A stretch of 64,000 nt of DNA, from assembly GCA_903877645.1 (NCBI GenBank), contig CAIRES010000073.1, positions 154,351 to 218,350 of the forward strand, given 5' to 3'. This DNA comes from an uncultured Bacteroidota bacterium (GTDB lineage Bacteria > Bacteroidota > Bacteroidia > Chitinophagales > Chitinophagaceae). The translations under genes and the position numbers were made by a program. Below, piece after piece: positions 37,501 to 45,086 of this stretch; within the stretch, counting starts at the first letter, position 1, and each line of letters opens with the position of its first letter. The notes under the pieces are model-generated. The model was not told the DNA's origin. It ran no database searches and saw only the letters and a list, made by a program, of their open reading frames with translations.

Positions 37501-37949
37501 GCTACCGAGTCTATGGTCATCCACAGCGGCAGCAGCATGTTGAGGTCAGACACATTGTTCTTTAATGAAAAATAGGCTTGTTCATCACTGGCATCATAGA
37601 ATGCGGCACGTACAGCCGCCGCAATGGGGTGCAAGCTATCAGCCTTGCTTACATAGCGTATATGTTTTGTCTGTGCTTCTTTGCCATTGATATATTTTGC
37701 AAATCCCCCATATTTTTTATCTATTGCATTTATCGCGGCATTTTTGCCATTATCCATCATTGCCGAGTATGGGGCATTTACACTTTTTAATTGGGGTACG
37801 GCAGGTACAAATACATCTTTAAGTATCGCCACACCCAATATGACTGTGAGCAGCGTAATAATAAATAATACAATGCGGAACGCCCATTTAAAGCGCTGCC
37901 AGCGGGTAGGTGATTGGGTCAGAAATACTTGTTTGTGTGGGTCGGCCAT
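34575..37949 (-). CDS. Three-domain GH18-like / polysaccharide deacetylase / processive GT2 protein
   Basis: 1,124 residues from the ATG at 37949. TM helix at about 25-43. GH18-like domain (about 100-420) with NIDFE (Asp221, Glu223) and MAYD (277-280). NodB deacetylase (about 485-690) with SFDDGP (Asp497-Asp498), HTFTH (His548, His552), RAPY, DPNDW and LHDAGGNR, a full active site. Two TM helices, then GT2 (about 763-1000) with DAD (849-851), ED (940-941) and QRFRW (977-981), and terminal TM helices. The layout suggests polymerisation of a beta-linked N-acetylglucosamine polymer, deacetylation and cleavage by one protein, comparable in role to the PgaB/PgaC set. The glycan is inferred. Confidence 0.9.
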   Translation of the reverse strand: MADPHKQVFLTQSPTRWQRFKWAFRIVLFIITLLTVILGVAILKDVFVPAVPQLKSVNAPYSAMMDNGKNAAINAIDKKYGGFAKYINGKEAQTKHIRYVSKADSLHPIAAAVRAAFYDASDEQAYFSLKNNVSDLNMLLPLWMTIDSVADTVYVNNDIRGSEIIKASGVPVVAVISNFSGDDFNGAILHRILNDPAKRTRLINEIVAVIRQNHFAGVNIDFEELQESADEPLVNFMKELYGRMHPLHLLVTQDVSPFNSDYNYKELAKYNDYLFLMAYDEYNSASVPGPVCSQKWIQAALDEAVNQIDPDKLILAIAGYGYDWGKGSKGSDVTYAEALSIASESDAKVVFDSASYNLSYQYDDESGIPHTVYFTDAATNFNTMRFASEYELGGVALWRLGSADTRLWTFYNKDLSDKAVDSFKYDALRNVQISYDVDYIGEGEILDVLTTPKAGRIDPTVDTAEDLITNEVYESMPSIFVIKKYGKKPKKVVLSFDDGPDEKYTPQIIDILSKEHVPAVFFMIGYNALNNIPIVKRIYNEGFEIGNHTFTHPNIAEITQKRALLELNSTRLLLESITGHSTVLFRAPYNADSEPETMQELEPVAFAKDNKYLTVGESIDPNDWEKGVTADTIFNGVVRQEQLGNIILLHDAGGNREQTVIALPRIIKYFKDKGYTFTTVADLVGETRAQLMPAVPKNNSYYYIQFSYYMAEAAYWLANILFYIFITCIIISIARILVLAYFATKEYWRERKNKLPPLSTTPKVSIIVPAYNEEVNAVRSLNNLLKSDYPNFDILFIDDGSKDSTYEKVSSTFKEDKRIRVLTKTNGGKASALNYGIAQTDAEYVLCVDADTNIAADALHLLIRHFADDQVGAAAGNVKVVNEVNILTRWQSIEYITSQNFDRNAFASVNAITVVPGAIGLFRKKAIEDAGGFTSDTFAEDCDLTMRMLRAGYLIKNENDAIALTEVPETLNQFLKQRFRWSFGVMQSFWKNRDALFNSDYGTLGLVALPNILVFQILIPLIAPLADVFMFVGIFTGNGAIILLYYCLFMLIDLSVAILAFAFEKENMLKLVWLIPQRIVYRWLMLYILYKSIRRAIRGQLQSWGVLKRTGNVQENARLKSFKI

Positions 37950-38009
37950 GGGATGCAAAGATAACAGGCAGTTTTTAGCCCACAACAGAAGTATTAACAG
38001 GCATTATTT

Positions 38010-38038
38010 TTTGGATACAAACTTCTTTCTTATTTTTG
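38010..38038 (+). promoter_or_regulatory. Promoter of clpS (-33 TTTG, -7 TATTTTTG)
   Basis: TTTG at 38010-38013, 17-nt spacer, TATTTTTG at 38031-38038, only 4 nt before the clpS ATG. The geometry implies a leaderless transcript. Confidence 0.6.
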
Positions 38039-38042
38039 CTAT

Positions 38043-38345
38043 ATGAATAGTGGACAGGAATTCCGGCCCGGTATACAGTGGCAAACAGAAGAAAGGGAAG
38101 ATGTAGCCATCATCGAGGAGGCATCACATAATCTCATTGTGTGGAATGATGATGTGAATACATTTGATTGGGTTATTGAGTCGCTGGTAGATGTATGCGG
38201 GCACGAATCGATGCAGGCAGAACAATGCGCATTAATTATACATCATAAAGGCAAGTGCGGAGTGAAAAAGGGTAGTTTTGACGATTTGCGCCCCCAGGCC
38301 GAGCAACTGATAGATCGGGGTATTCAGGCTACTATTGACTACTGA
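38043..38345 (+). CDS. clpS: ATP-dependent Clp protease adaptor ClpS
   Basis: 100 residues. N-degron adaptor that delivers proteins with bulky N-terminal residues to ClpAP/ClpCP. The motif LIVWNDDVNTFDWVIESL matches the ClpS NDDxT/NTFxxV pocket, and QAEQCALIIHHKGKCGV and the VKKG segment complete the fold. The gene converges on and overlaps a lipoprotein gene by 14 bp. Confidence 0.95.
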   Translation: MNSGQEFRPGIQWQTEEREDVAIIEEASHNLIVWNDDVNTFDWVIESLVDVCGHESMQAEQCALIIHHKGKCGVKKGSFDDLRPQAEQLIDRGIQATIDY

Positions 38346-38832
38346 TCAGGCAAAAATCAACCAATACGCGGTCGCGGAAAAACAGTCTTAGTACATTGTG
38401 CTGAAAAGCATAGTGTATTTCCTGCGTGTTTTCCCTGATGCTCATATCCCTTGGCATACCCAATAGCTTCATGGCTTGCCCAATATCGGTAGTGCCTGAT
38501 ATTAACAGGCTTTGTTGTTTCTTGTCAAACACACTTTTTGCGGAAGGGTCGCCTTTAAAAGAAAATTTTGAAAGTAAGGCAGACTTGTTATCCCAGCTTA
38601 CAACGAGATTAGTGGCGCCATTGCTGTAATACCACTTTGTTGATTTTTTATTCTCTTCTATTTTGGCCGGTTTGCCAAACATGTGCGTCACATTCTCCAT
38701 GGTAGTGGCTCCCGGCATTAGTTTCACCAGCGACATAAGGTCTCCGGGAGTGTTATCAGTAGCCTTGCATGATGTGCTGATCATAAAAAATATTGCCATC
38801 ACCACAAAAATCACTCTCTTCAATTGCTTCAT
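38332..38832 (-). CDS. Lipoprotein of unknown function, BamE-like fold possible
   Basis: 166 residues with SPII signal ending ISTSC (Cys about 22). Two short alpha-beta modules are seen: ATTMENVTHMFGKPAKIEE ... WYYSNGA, and DIGQAMKLLGMPRDMSI ... EIHYAF. The helix followed by a GKP/GMP turn and paired strands recalls SmpA/OmlA (BamE-like) domains. This is a weak fold resemblance, not a family assignment. Confidence 0.65.
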   Translation of the reverse strand: MKQLKRVIFVVMAIFFMISTSCKATDNTPGDLMSLVKLMPGATTMENVTHMFGKPAKIEENKKSTKWYYSNGATNLVVSWDNKSALLSKFSFKGDPSAKSVFDKKQQSLLISGTTDIGQAMKLLGMPRDMSIRENTQEIHYAFQHNVLRLFFRDRVLVDFCLISSQ

Positions 38833-38919
38833 GATCTGTACTTTTACCTGTGATAGAATAACGTCTGTTTTCTAAATTTAGTATATATTACCGAATATAA
38901 CAACTTTTTATTCCGGCAC

Positions 38920-39264
38920 ATGGGCAAACCTCAAAAAAAATCTCAAAATATCGTTCTCTCGGCTGTGTTGCTCGCAGCCATATCTTCCTGCGCCAGTCAC
39001 AACGATGATTGGAGCTATGGCAAGGATGCAACCGGCCACACTCATGATACTGCTATTTACCGTAATGGAGGGTATCATTATTACCGCTATTATGGCGGCG
39101 GATGGTACCTGCTTCAAAGAAACAACATGATCAATACGGGTGCCTATGCTCCCGCAGCCTCCTCCGAGATCGGCAACCCGTCGTTTAGCCCGAGAGCTGC
39201 GTCAGGAGGCATCAGGTCGGGTGGGTTCGGCGAATCCGCACACGGAGCTTCGGGAGGGGAGTAA
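38920..39264 (+). CDS. Small Gly/Tyr-rich lipoprotein next to a YgiC-like ligase
   Basis: 114 residues. SPII signal ending ISSC, then a Tyr/Gly-rich segment (YRNGGYHYYRYYGGGWYLL) and a Ser/Gly-rich tail. It lies 27 bp before the glutathionylspermidine-synthase-like gene. In Enterobacteria the ATP-grasp ligase YgiC is paired with the small lipoprotein YgiB, so this could be an analogous partner. Sequence similarity to YgiB itself is not evident to me. Confidence 0.7.
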   Translation: MGKPQKKSQNIVLSAVLLAAISSCASHNDDWSYGKDATGHTHDTAIYRNGGYHYYRYYGGGWYLLQRNNMINTGAYAPAASSEIGNPSFSPRAASGGIRSGGFGESAHGASGGE

Positions 39265-39291
39265 AAAATTTCATGCCAACTATAGTCATTC

Positions 39292-40434
39292 ATGCAACGA
39301 CATACCATTACCCCAAGAAAAGACTGGGAGCAAAAAGTAAAAGACCAGGGATTCCTGTTCTATAAAAATGAGTCTTATTACAGCGAAACCGCTGCCTATG
39401 AGTTTACTGCCGCAGAGGTGGACCTGATAGAAGCCGCAACAGCTGATATATTTGAGAAATGCATTGCCGTAGTGGATCACGTGATCAAAAATGATCTTTG
39501 GGACAAATTCTTTATCCCGAAGGAATATGTTGATCTTATCAAATGGTCGTGGAACGAGGATATGCCCAGCTTTTATGGCCGAATGGATCTTGCGTATAAC
39601 AATGGTGACATCAAACTGCTGGAATTTAATGCTGATACCCCTACATCGCTGCTGGAGGCCAGCGTGATACAATGGTACTGGCTACAGGACTATGACAGCA
39701 AACTGGACCAATTCAACTCGATACATGAAAAACTGATGGCACACATGAAAGTATGTGCGCCTTATTTCTATGCCCCGAATGTGCTCACCTGTGCCTGTGC
39801 CGGCGACAACCTTGAAGACCTCATGACCACAAAGTATATGCAGGATGTGGCCGACCAGGCAGGCTTGCATACCGACTTCATGTATATGAATGAAATAGGT
39901 GTGGATGATAAAGGTGAATTTTATAAAACAGATGGCACAGCACTGGGTAATATCTTCAAGCTATATCCTTATGAATGGATGTTTCATGAAGAATTTGGCA
40001 AGTGCATGCCCGGCAGCAGGGAAAGTACGATGTGGATAGAACCCGCGTACAAAGCACTATGGAGCAATAAAATGTTACTGGTATACCTGCATGAGTTGTT
40101 CCCGGATTGCGAGTATATATTGCCGGCCACATATCGTGCCACAGAGGTGGTGTACCAGCCAGGCCGGTACGTGCAGAAGCCGGTATATTCAAGAGAAGGG
40201 AGTAATGTGAAGATCGTGAAGAATGGTGAGGTGATAGAGCAGACCGATGGTGAATACGGTGAAGAAGGCTTTGTGATACAAGACTACGCCGAGCTGCCCG
40301 ATTTTGACGGCAACCACCCTGTAATAGGTAGCTGGCTGATAGGCGGTGTACCTGCAGGTATGGGCATCCGTGAGTCAGACGGGCTGATCACTAATAATAC
40401 AAGCAGATTTGTACCTCATTTTTTTAAACCTTAA
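39292..40434 (+). CDS. Glutathionylspermidine synthase-like ATP-grasp ligase (YgiC family)
   Basis: 380 residues. Family signatures: FYGRMDLAYNNGDIKLLEFNADTPTSLLE near residue 97-125, with metal/ATP ligands Glu and Asn; PYEWMFHEEFG; PLYSREG-type loop KPVYSREGSNVKI; and the C-terminal VIGSWLIGGVPAGMGIRE. This is the amide-ligase half of glutathionylspermidine synthase, without the amidase domain. The real substrate of this stand-alone family is uncertain. Ten bases before an OsmC gene. Confidence 0.9.
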   Translation: MQRHTITPRKDWEQKVKDQGFLFYKNESYYSETAAYEFTAAEVDLIEAATADIFEKCIAVVDHVIKNDLWDKFFIPKEYVDLIKWSWNEDMPSFYGRMDLAYNNGDIKLLEFNADTPTSLLEASVIQWYWLQDYDSKLDQFNSIHEKLMAHMKVCAPYFYAPNVLTCACAGDNLEDLMTTKYMQDVADQAGLHTDFMYMNEIGVDDKGEFYKTDGTALGNIFKLYPYEWMFHEEFGKCMPGSRESTMWIEPAYKALWSNKMLLVYLHELFPDCEYILPATYRATEVVYQPGRYVQKPVYSREGSNVKIVKNGEVIEQTDGEYGEEGFVIQDYAELPDFDGNHPVIGSWLIGGVPAGMGIRESDGLITNNTSRFVPHFFKP

Positions 40435-40443
40435 TTCGCATCA

Positions 40444-40911
40444 ATGAAAGAGCATCATTACACGCTAAAAGTAACCTGGACGGGCAACCGTGGCGAGGGT
40501 ACAACAGGATATACTGCCTACGACAGGAACCACACCATTTCTGCCGACAATAAGCCGGATATATTAGGCTCGGCAGATGCACCGTTTCGTGGTGATATTA
40601 GTAAATACAACCCGGAGGATATGCTGGTAGCGTCACTATCTACGTGCCACATGCTGTGGTATTTCCATCTTTGTGCAGATGCAGGGGTTATAGTTACCGG
40701 CTACGTAGATAATCAGGAAGGGGTGATGTTGCAACTGGAAGGTGGTAGCGGGCATTTCAATGAAGTGGTACTGCACCCTGTGGTTACGGTGAAAGATGCT
40801 TCAATGATAGCCAAAGCGAATGAACTCCATGATATGGCACACAACAAATGCTTTATTGCGAATTCTGTGAAATTCCCCGTGCGCCATGTGCCGGTATGTG
40901 TGGTGGGATAG
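40444..40911 (+). CDS. OsmC family peroxidase-like protein
   Basis: 155 residues. OsmC/Ohr proteins reduce organic hydroperoxides with two Cys. Here LSTCHMLWY (Cys about 61) and HNKCFIANSVKFPV (Cys about 137) provide both, with the Glu-rich segment in between. Follows the YgiC-like gene by 10 nt, suggesting a thiol/oxidative-stress operon. Confidence 0.92.
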   Translation: MKEHHYTLKVTWTGNRGEGTTGYTAYDRNHTISADNKPDILGSADAPFRGDISKYNPEDMLVASLSTCHMLWYFHLCADAGVIVTGYVDNQEGVMLQLEGGSGHFNEVVLHPVVTVKDASMIAKANELHDMAHNKCFIANSVKFPVRHVPVCVVG

Positions 40912-40942
40912 AAGCTATTGAAAACAATGGTTCGGCCTCGCT

Positions 40943-41228
40943 TCAGATAAAAGGAAGATTGCGCGTGTTTCTTACGGAAACAATGATTACTTCATCCCCG
41001 GAGACAAGGTATATGACGACATACGGAAACCTATCTATCTTTACGTCCCTAAGTATTTCGGAGTGCTCAATAAAGCTATACAGGTAGGGATTATCAGATA
41101 ATTTAGCGTAATAGTCTCTTAAAATATTTAGAAGATCATCGCCTAACCCAATTTGCAGCCTCATAATAACTATAGCTTTCTGCTTCTTCAATGTTTGCTT
41201 CTTCTGAAAGCCTTACTCGAAAACTCAT
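40943..41228 (-). pseudogene. RelE/ParE-type toxin, frameshifted
   Basis: From the ATG at 41228 the frame reads MSFRVRLSEEANIEEAESYS then YYEAANW and stops at a TGA. In the next frame the body continues as QIGLGDDLLNILRDYYAKLS, with ILRDVKIDRFPYVVIYL and VSVRNTRN, the normal plasmid-stabilisation toxin core. One extra base near 41155-41160 (GCTGCAAATT instead of GCTCAAATT type) explains the break. The start overlaps the antitoxin stop in ATGA. Confidence 0.8.
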
Positions 41229-41461
41229 GCTTTATTCTTTTGTTGCCTGATTTGATCATGAGATTCTTCCACACTGTAAGTTTTTCCTTGACCGTTTAAA
41301 TATTTCTCTGCTCGTTTATGCAACATGGCTAATTCCTCAGTTGAATAGGTATGCGATTGCATCATATCACTTTGGAATATTGTGTATATAGCATCTATTT
41401 TTTTATCATCTGCAACATCAATGTAATGATGTAACTCTTGCCTAATAGCGGTATTGTTCAT
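41225..41461 (-). CDS. Antitoxin of a RelE/ParE-type module
   Basis: 78 residues with the pattern IRQELHHYIDVADDKKIDAIYTIF and a Lys/Gln-rich tail, as in short antitoxins of the Bacteroidota 'addiction module component' kind. A TAAATTTG (-7-like) box lies on the minus strand at 41477-41484. The reading frame is intact while the coupled toxin gene is broken. Confidence 0.75.
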   Translation of the reverse strand: MNNTAIRQELHHYIDVADDKKIDAIYTIFQSDMMQSHTYSTEELAMLHKRAEKYLNGQGKTYSVEESHDQIRQQKNKA

Positions 41462-41551
41462 TTTTGCTTATTTATACAAATTTACTGATTTTTAAAATGT
41501 ATTAAGAATTTCTAATAGTTATTTAAGCGAAATTGCAAATTTGGGGATTAA

Positions 41552-41701
41552 ATGGTCATTGTGGAGATGATAAACTACACTCATTTAATGCGAAGTGAGC
41601 AGAATAGAAAACATATTATTCAGTCTATTGACCGAATGGGAGGGGATATTACCGGTGATTTAATTGAATCCTCAATACCTGCTCTCACGCGGAAGGGTTG
41701 A
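41552..41701 (+). other. Possible 49-codon small ORF in the gap before the S9 peptidase gene
   Basis: The 304-bp gap 41462-41765 has one short plus-strand frame from ATG 41552 to TGA 41701 with ordinary composition (MVIVEMINYTHLMRSEQNRK...). I recognise no family and see no promoter; it could be a small gene, a remnant, or chance. Nothing else stands out in this gap. Confidence 0.2.
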
Positions 41702-41765
41702 TTTTCTTTGCCCATTTCCTCCTCTCCTATTTACGCCCTACATTTACCTTACTAACACTTATATT

Positions 41766-43940
41766 ATGCGCACGTTCTTAGTACTATTCATTGCTCTCTT
41801 TGTTACACCATTCACTTTTGCCCAGGGCAATAAGCAGATAACCCTTGAAGACCTTTGGAAAAACAACACCTTCAGGGTGAAGGATGTACCCGGCTTTAAT
41901 GCCATGAAGGACGGGCAGCATTATACCCAGATAGACAGGGAGGGTACACATACATACATCCGTGTCTACAACCTGGAAACCGGCAAGCAGGAGCGCACTT
42001 TGTTTGATAACGAAAGCCAGAAATTTGGCGGTAGTGCACTTAGCGTTGATGAATACATCTTCAGCAAGGATGAAAAGAAAATGCTGCTGCTGAGTGAGAG
42101 CGAGAATATCTACCGCCGGTCCGTGTTGCACAGGGCGTATGTATATGATATTGCCTCGGGTAGCATCAAGTTGCTGGATTATGACAAGGTACTGCATGCC
42201 ACATTCTCGCCCGACGGACGAAAGGTAGCTTTTGTAAAGAACAATAACCTGTATTACAAAGATCTGCAAAAGGATATGGTGGTGCCTGTAACCAATGATG
42301 GGGAGAAGAACAGGATCATCAATGGCAACTGTGACTGGGTGTATGAAGAGGAGTTTTCTTTTACCTGTGCCTTCGACTGGAGTGCGGATGGCAGCTACCT
42401 CGCCTACTACCGCTTTGATGAAAGCCTGGTGCCGGAGTACACTATTGCCAAATACACCGGCCTTTATCCTGAGCAATACAAATACAAATACCCAAAGGCA
42501 GGCGAGCGCAATTCTATTGTGCAGATCAAAATATATGATGTACAAAAGAAGCTGACCACCAGCGTCAATGTTGGTAAAGAAACAGACCAATACATTCCCC
42601 GCATCAAATGGACAAACGACCCGTCTAAGCTCTGTGTATACAGGCTGAACAGGCTGCAGAATAAGCTGGAGCTGCTGCTGGCCAATGCTGCAGACGGGGC
42701 ATCTGAAGTAATCTATGCCGAAAAGAATAAGTGGTACATCAATATCAATGACGAGATCACTTTTTTGCCTGATGGCCATTCGCTGGTATTGAGTAGTGAG
42801 CGTTCCGGTTATTCAAATTTGTATAAGTGGGATTGGAAAGATGCCAGGATGACCAACCTTACTGAAGGGAATTATGATGTGGATGCATTGGTGGGCGTAG
42901 ATATTGCCCGCAAACTCGTCTACTACACATCTGCTGAGGCATCTGCGCTGGAAAGGAAGCTTTATGTGGTCAATTGGGATGGCAGTGGCAAGAAGTGCAT
43001 TACACCCGAAAGAGGTATGCATGGCATCACCCGTTGCGAAGGTTTTAATTTCTTTATAGATAAGTGTTCGGGCATTAATAAGGTGCCGGTATATAACCTG
43101 CGAAATGCCAGGGGCGAACTTATCCGTGTACTCGAGAATAATAAAGCACTCGAGGATAAGATGAAGGAATATGCGATGGGCGATGTGCGACTGACCAAAA
43201 TAAAAGGTGTTGATACAAAGCTCAATGGCTGGATGATCACCCCGCCGGGATTTGACAGTACAAAAAAATATCCGGTACTCATGTTCCAATATAGCGGGCC
43301 TGGCTCACAGCAGGTCGCTGATATGTTCCCGCTGGGCAACTACTTCTGGCACCAGATGCTTGCTGAGAAGGGGTATATAGTAGTGTGCGTGGATGGTACT
43401 GGTACGGGCATGAGGGGTGAAGAATTCAGGAAGAAAACCTACCTGCAACTGGGTAAGTATGAGAGCGATGACCAGATAGCTGTAGCTAAGAACCTGGGTA
43501 ATATGCCTTATGTGGATAAGGACAGGATAGGGATATGGGGCTGGAGCTATGGCGGCTTTATGAGCGCTACCTGCCTGCTCAAGGGCAATGATGTGTTCAA
43601 GATGGCGATAGCAGTGGCCCCGGTCACCAACTGGCGCTACTATGACAATATTTACACAGAGCGCTATATGCGCACCCCGCAGGAGAACCCTAAAGGGTAT
43701 GACGACAACGCGCCTGAAAAAATGGCCGCTAACTTGAAGGGGAAATTCCTGCTGATACACGGAACGGCCGATGATAATGTACACTTCCAGAACTCTGTGA
43801 TGCTCACTAATGCGCTGATCAATGCGGATAAGTCATTTGAAAGTGAATACTATCCCGATAAAACGCACGGCATCAGTGGCGGCGCTACACGCCTGCAATT
43901 GTATACAAGAATGACAGACTTCATTTTGAAGAATTTATAG
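41766..43940 (+). CDS. S9B dipeptidyl peptidase IV-like serine protease
   Basis: 724 residues from the ATG at 41766, which gives a signal peptide ending TFAQ; the upstream extension is not signal-like. An N-terminal DPP-IV beta-propeller is followed by a C-terminal alpha/beta-hydrolase domain. The catalytic triad is Ser in GWSYGGF, Asp in GTADDNVHF and His in DKTHGI. The Glu pair in DWVYEEEF binds the substrate N terminus. Periplasmic release of dipeptides after Pro or Ala is the family role. Confidence 0.95.
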   Translation: MRTFLVLFIALFVTPFTFAQGNKQITLEDLWKNNTFRVKDVPGFNAMKDGQHYTQIDREGTHTYIRVYNLETGKQERTLFDNESQKFGGSALSVDEYIFSKDEKKMLLLSESENIYRRSVLHRAYVYDIASGSIKLLDYDKVLHATFSPDGRKVAFVKNNNLYYKDLQKDMVVPVTNDGEKNRIINGNCDWVYEEEFSFTCAFDWSADGSYLAYYRFDESLVPEYTIAKYTGLYPEQYKYKYPKAGERNSIVQIKIYDVQKKLTTSVNVGKETDQYIPRIKWTNDPSKLCVYRLNRLQNKLELLLANAADGASEVIYAEKNKWYININDEITFLPDGHSLVLSSERSGYSNLYKWDWKDARMTNLTEGNYDVDALVGVDIARKLVYYTSAEASALERKLYVVNWDGSGKKCITPERGMHGITRCEGFNFFIDKCSGINKVPVYNLRNARGELIRVLENNKALEDKMKEYAMGDVRLTKIKGVDTKLNGWMITPPGFDSTKKYPVLMFQYSGPGSQQVADMFPLGNYFWHQMLAEKGYIVVCVDGTGTGMRGEEFRKKTYLQLGKYESDDQIAVAKNLGNMPYVDKDRIGIWGWSYGGFMSATCLLKGNDVFKMAIAVAPVTNWRYYDNIYTERYMRTPQENPKGYDDNAPEKMAANLKGKFLLIHGTADDNVHFQNSVMLTNALINADKSFESEYYPDKTHGISGGATRLQLYTRMTDFILKNL

Positions 43941-43967
43941 GTGCCAAAATGCTAAATTGCACCACAA

Positions 43968-45086
43968 ATGAAACTCGCTTTTGTACAAGACTGGTTCAAT
44001 GCTAACGGTGGCGCCGAAAAGGTGGCCGGGAGCATACTGGATATTTACAAAAATGAAGATGTGGCTATCTATGCTTTGTTCGACCGTTTTAGCGAAAAGG
44101 ATAAGAAGGAAATATTGCACGGCAAACGGGTGAAGACCTCAGTATTGCAGTATGTGCCGGACATAACCAGGATATACCGCTACTTTCTGCCGGTAATGCC
44201 GTGGCTCATGCGCAGATTTTATATCAGGAACGAGGATCTTATTATTTCTACATCGCATGCGGTAGCTAAGGGCTTCAGGAAAGACCCGCAAATACCACAC
44301 GTCTGTTATTGCCATACACCATTGCGGCCGATATGGGATATGTATGACGATTATGCTGCCACGCACTCCATGGGTAGCTCCCCGTTTTACAAGGCTTTTG
44401 TACAATGGTTGCGCAAGTGGGATGTAGCGACCTCAAAAAATGTGGATCACTTTATTGCTAATAGTAAACATATCCAACAGCGGATTAAGAATAGTTACGG
44501 CCGCGACTCGGTCGTTATCTACCCTCCCGTTCGTGTGGATAGGTTTGCCCTGAATGAAGCACAGAGAAAGGATTATTATTTGTGTGTGAGCAGGTTTGTA
44601 CCCTACAAGAAAGTAGATCTGGTGATCAAGGCGTTTCAGCAAATGCCGGATAAGCGACTCGTATTGATAGGTGCGGGATGGGGCACTAATGAATTTAAAG
44701 AGATGCTGCGCAACCATACTAATATAGAATGGCTGGGTTATAAAGGTGACGAAGAACTCATTAAATACATGCAGGAGGCCAAAGCCTGTATCTTTGCAGC
44801 GAAAGAGGATTTTGGCATTATGTGTGTAGAGGCCCAGGCGTGTGGTACTCCTGTGTTGGTGCTGGATTATGGGGGGTATAAAGAAACAGTTGTAGATGGG
44901 GTCAGTGGCTACCTTTTTTCGGAACAAACAGAGGAAGGTATAATGGGTGCGGTGAATAAGATGGAATCTTACCCGCTTAGCAACCATCGGAAGATCAGGG
45001 AAAACGCTTTGCGCTTTTCGGAGCAACGATTTCAAACGGAGTTTTCTGATTTTGTGGCCGGGGTAATGAATATAAACAAAAGGTAA
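43968..45086 (+). CDS. GT4 family glycosyltransferase
   Basis: 372 residues, GT-B fold. N-terminal FVQDWFNANGGAEKVAGSIL, the central STSHAVAKGFRK and CYCHTPLRPIWDMYDDY, and the C-terminal nucleotide-sugar motif KEDFGIMCVEAQACGTPVL with the E-x7-E pair. The sequence is of the mannosyltransferase-like type common in O-antigen and exopolysaccharide clusters. The next gene starts directly after its stop. Confidence 0.92.
   Translation: MKLAFVQDWFNANGGAEKVAGSILDIYKNEDVAIYALFDRFSEKDKKEILHGKRVKTSVLQYVPDITRIYRYFLPVMPWLMRRFYIRNEDLIISTSHAVAKGFRKDPQIPHVCYCHTPLRPIWDMYDDYAATHSMGSSPFYKAFVQWLRKWDVATSKNVDHFIANSKHIQQRIKNSYGRDSVVIYPPVRVDRFALNEAQRKDYYLCVSRFVPYKKVDLVIKAFQQMPDKRLVLIGAGWGTNEFKEMLRNHTNIEWLGYKGDEELIKYMQEAKACIFAAKEDFGIMCVEAQACGTPVLVLDYGGYKETVVDGVSGYLFSEQTEEGIMGAVNKMESYPLSNHRKIRENALRFSEQRFQTEFSDFVAGVMNINKR

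Noticed and set aside
41784..42779. 331-codon minus-strand frame inside the S9 peptidase gene.
   Set aside because: Antisense shadow of a clearly conserved peptidase.
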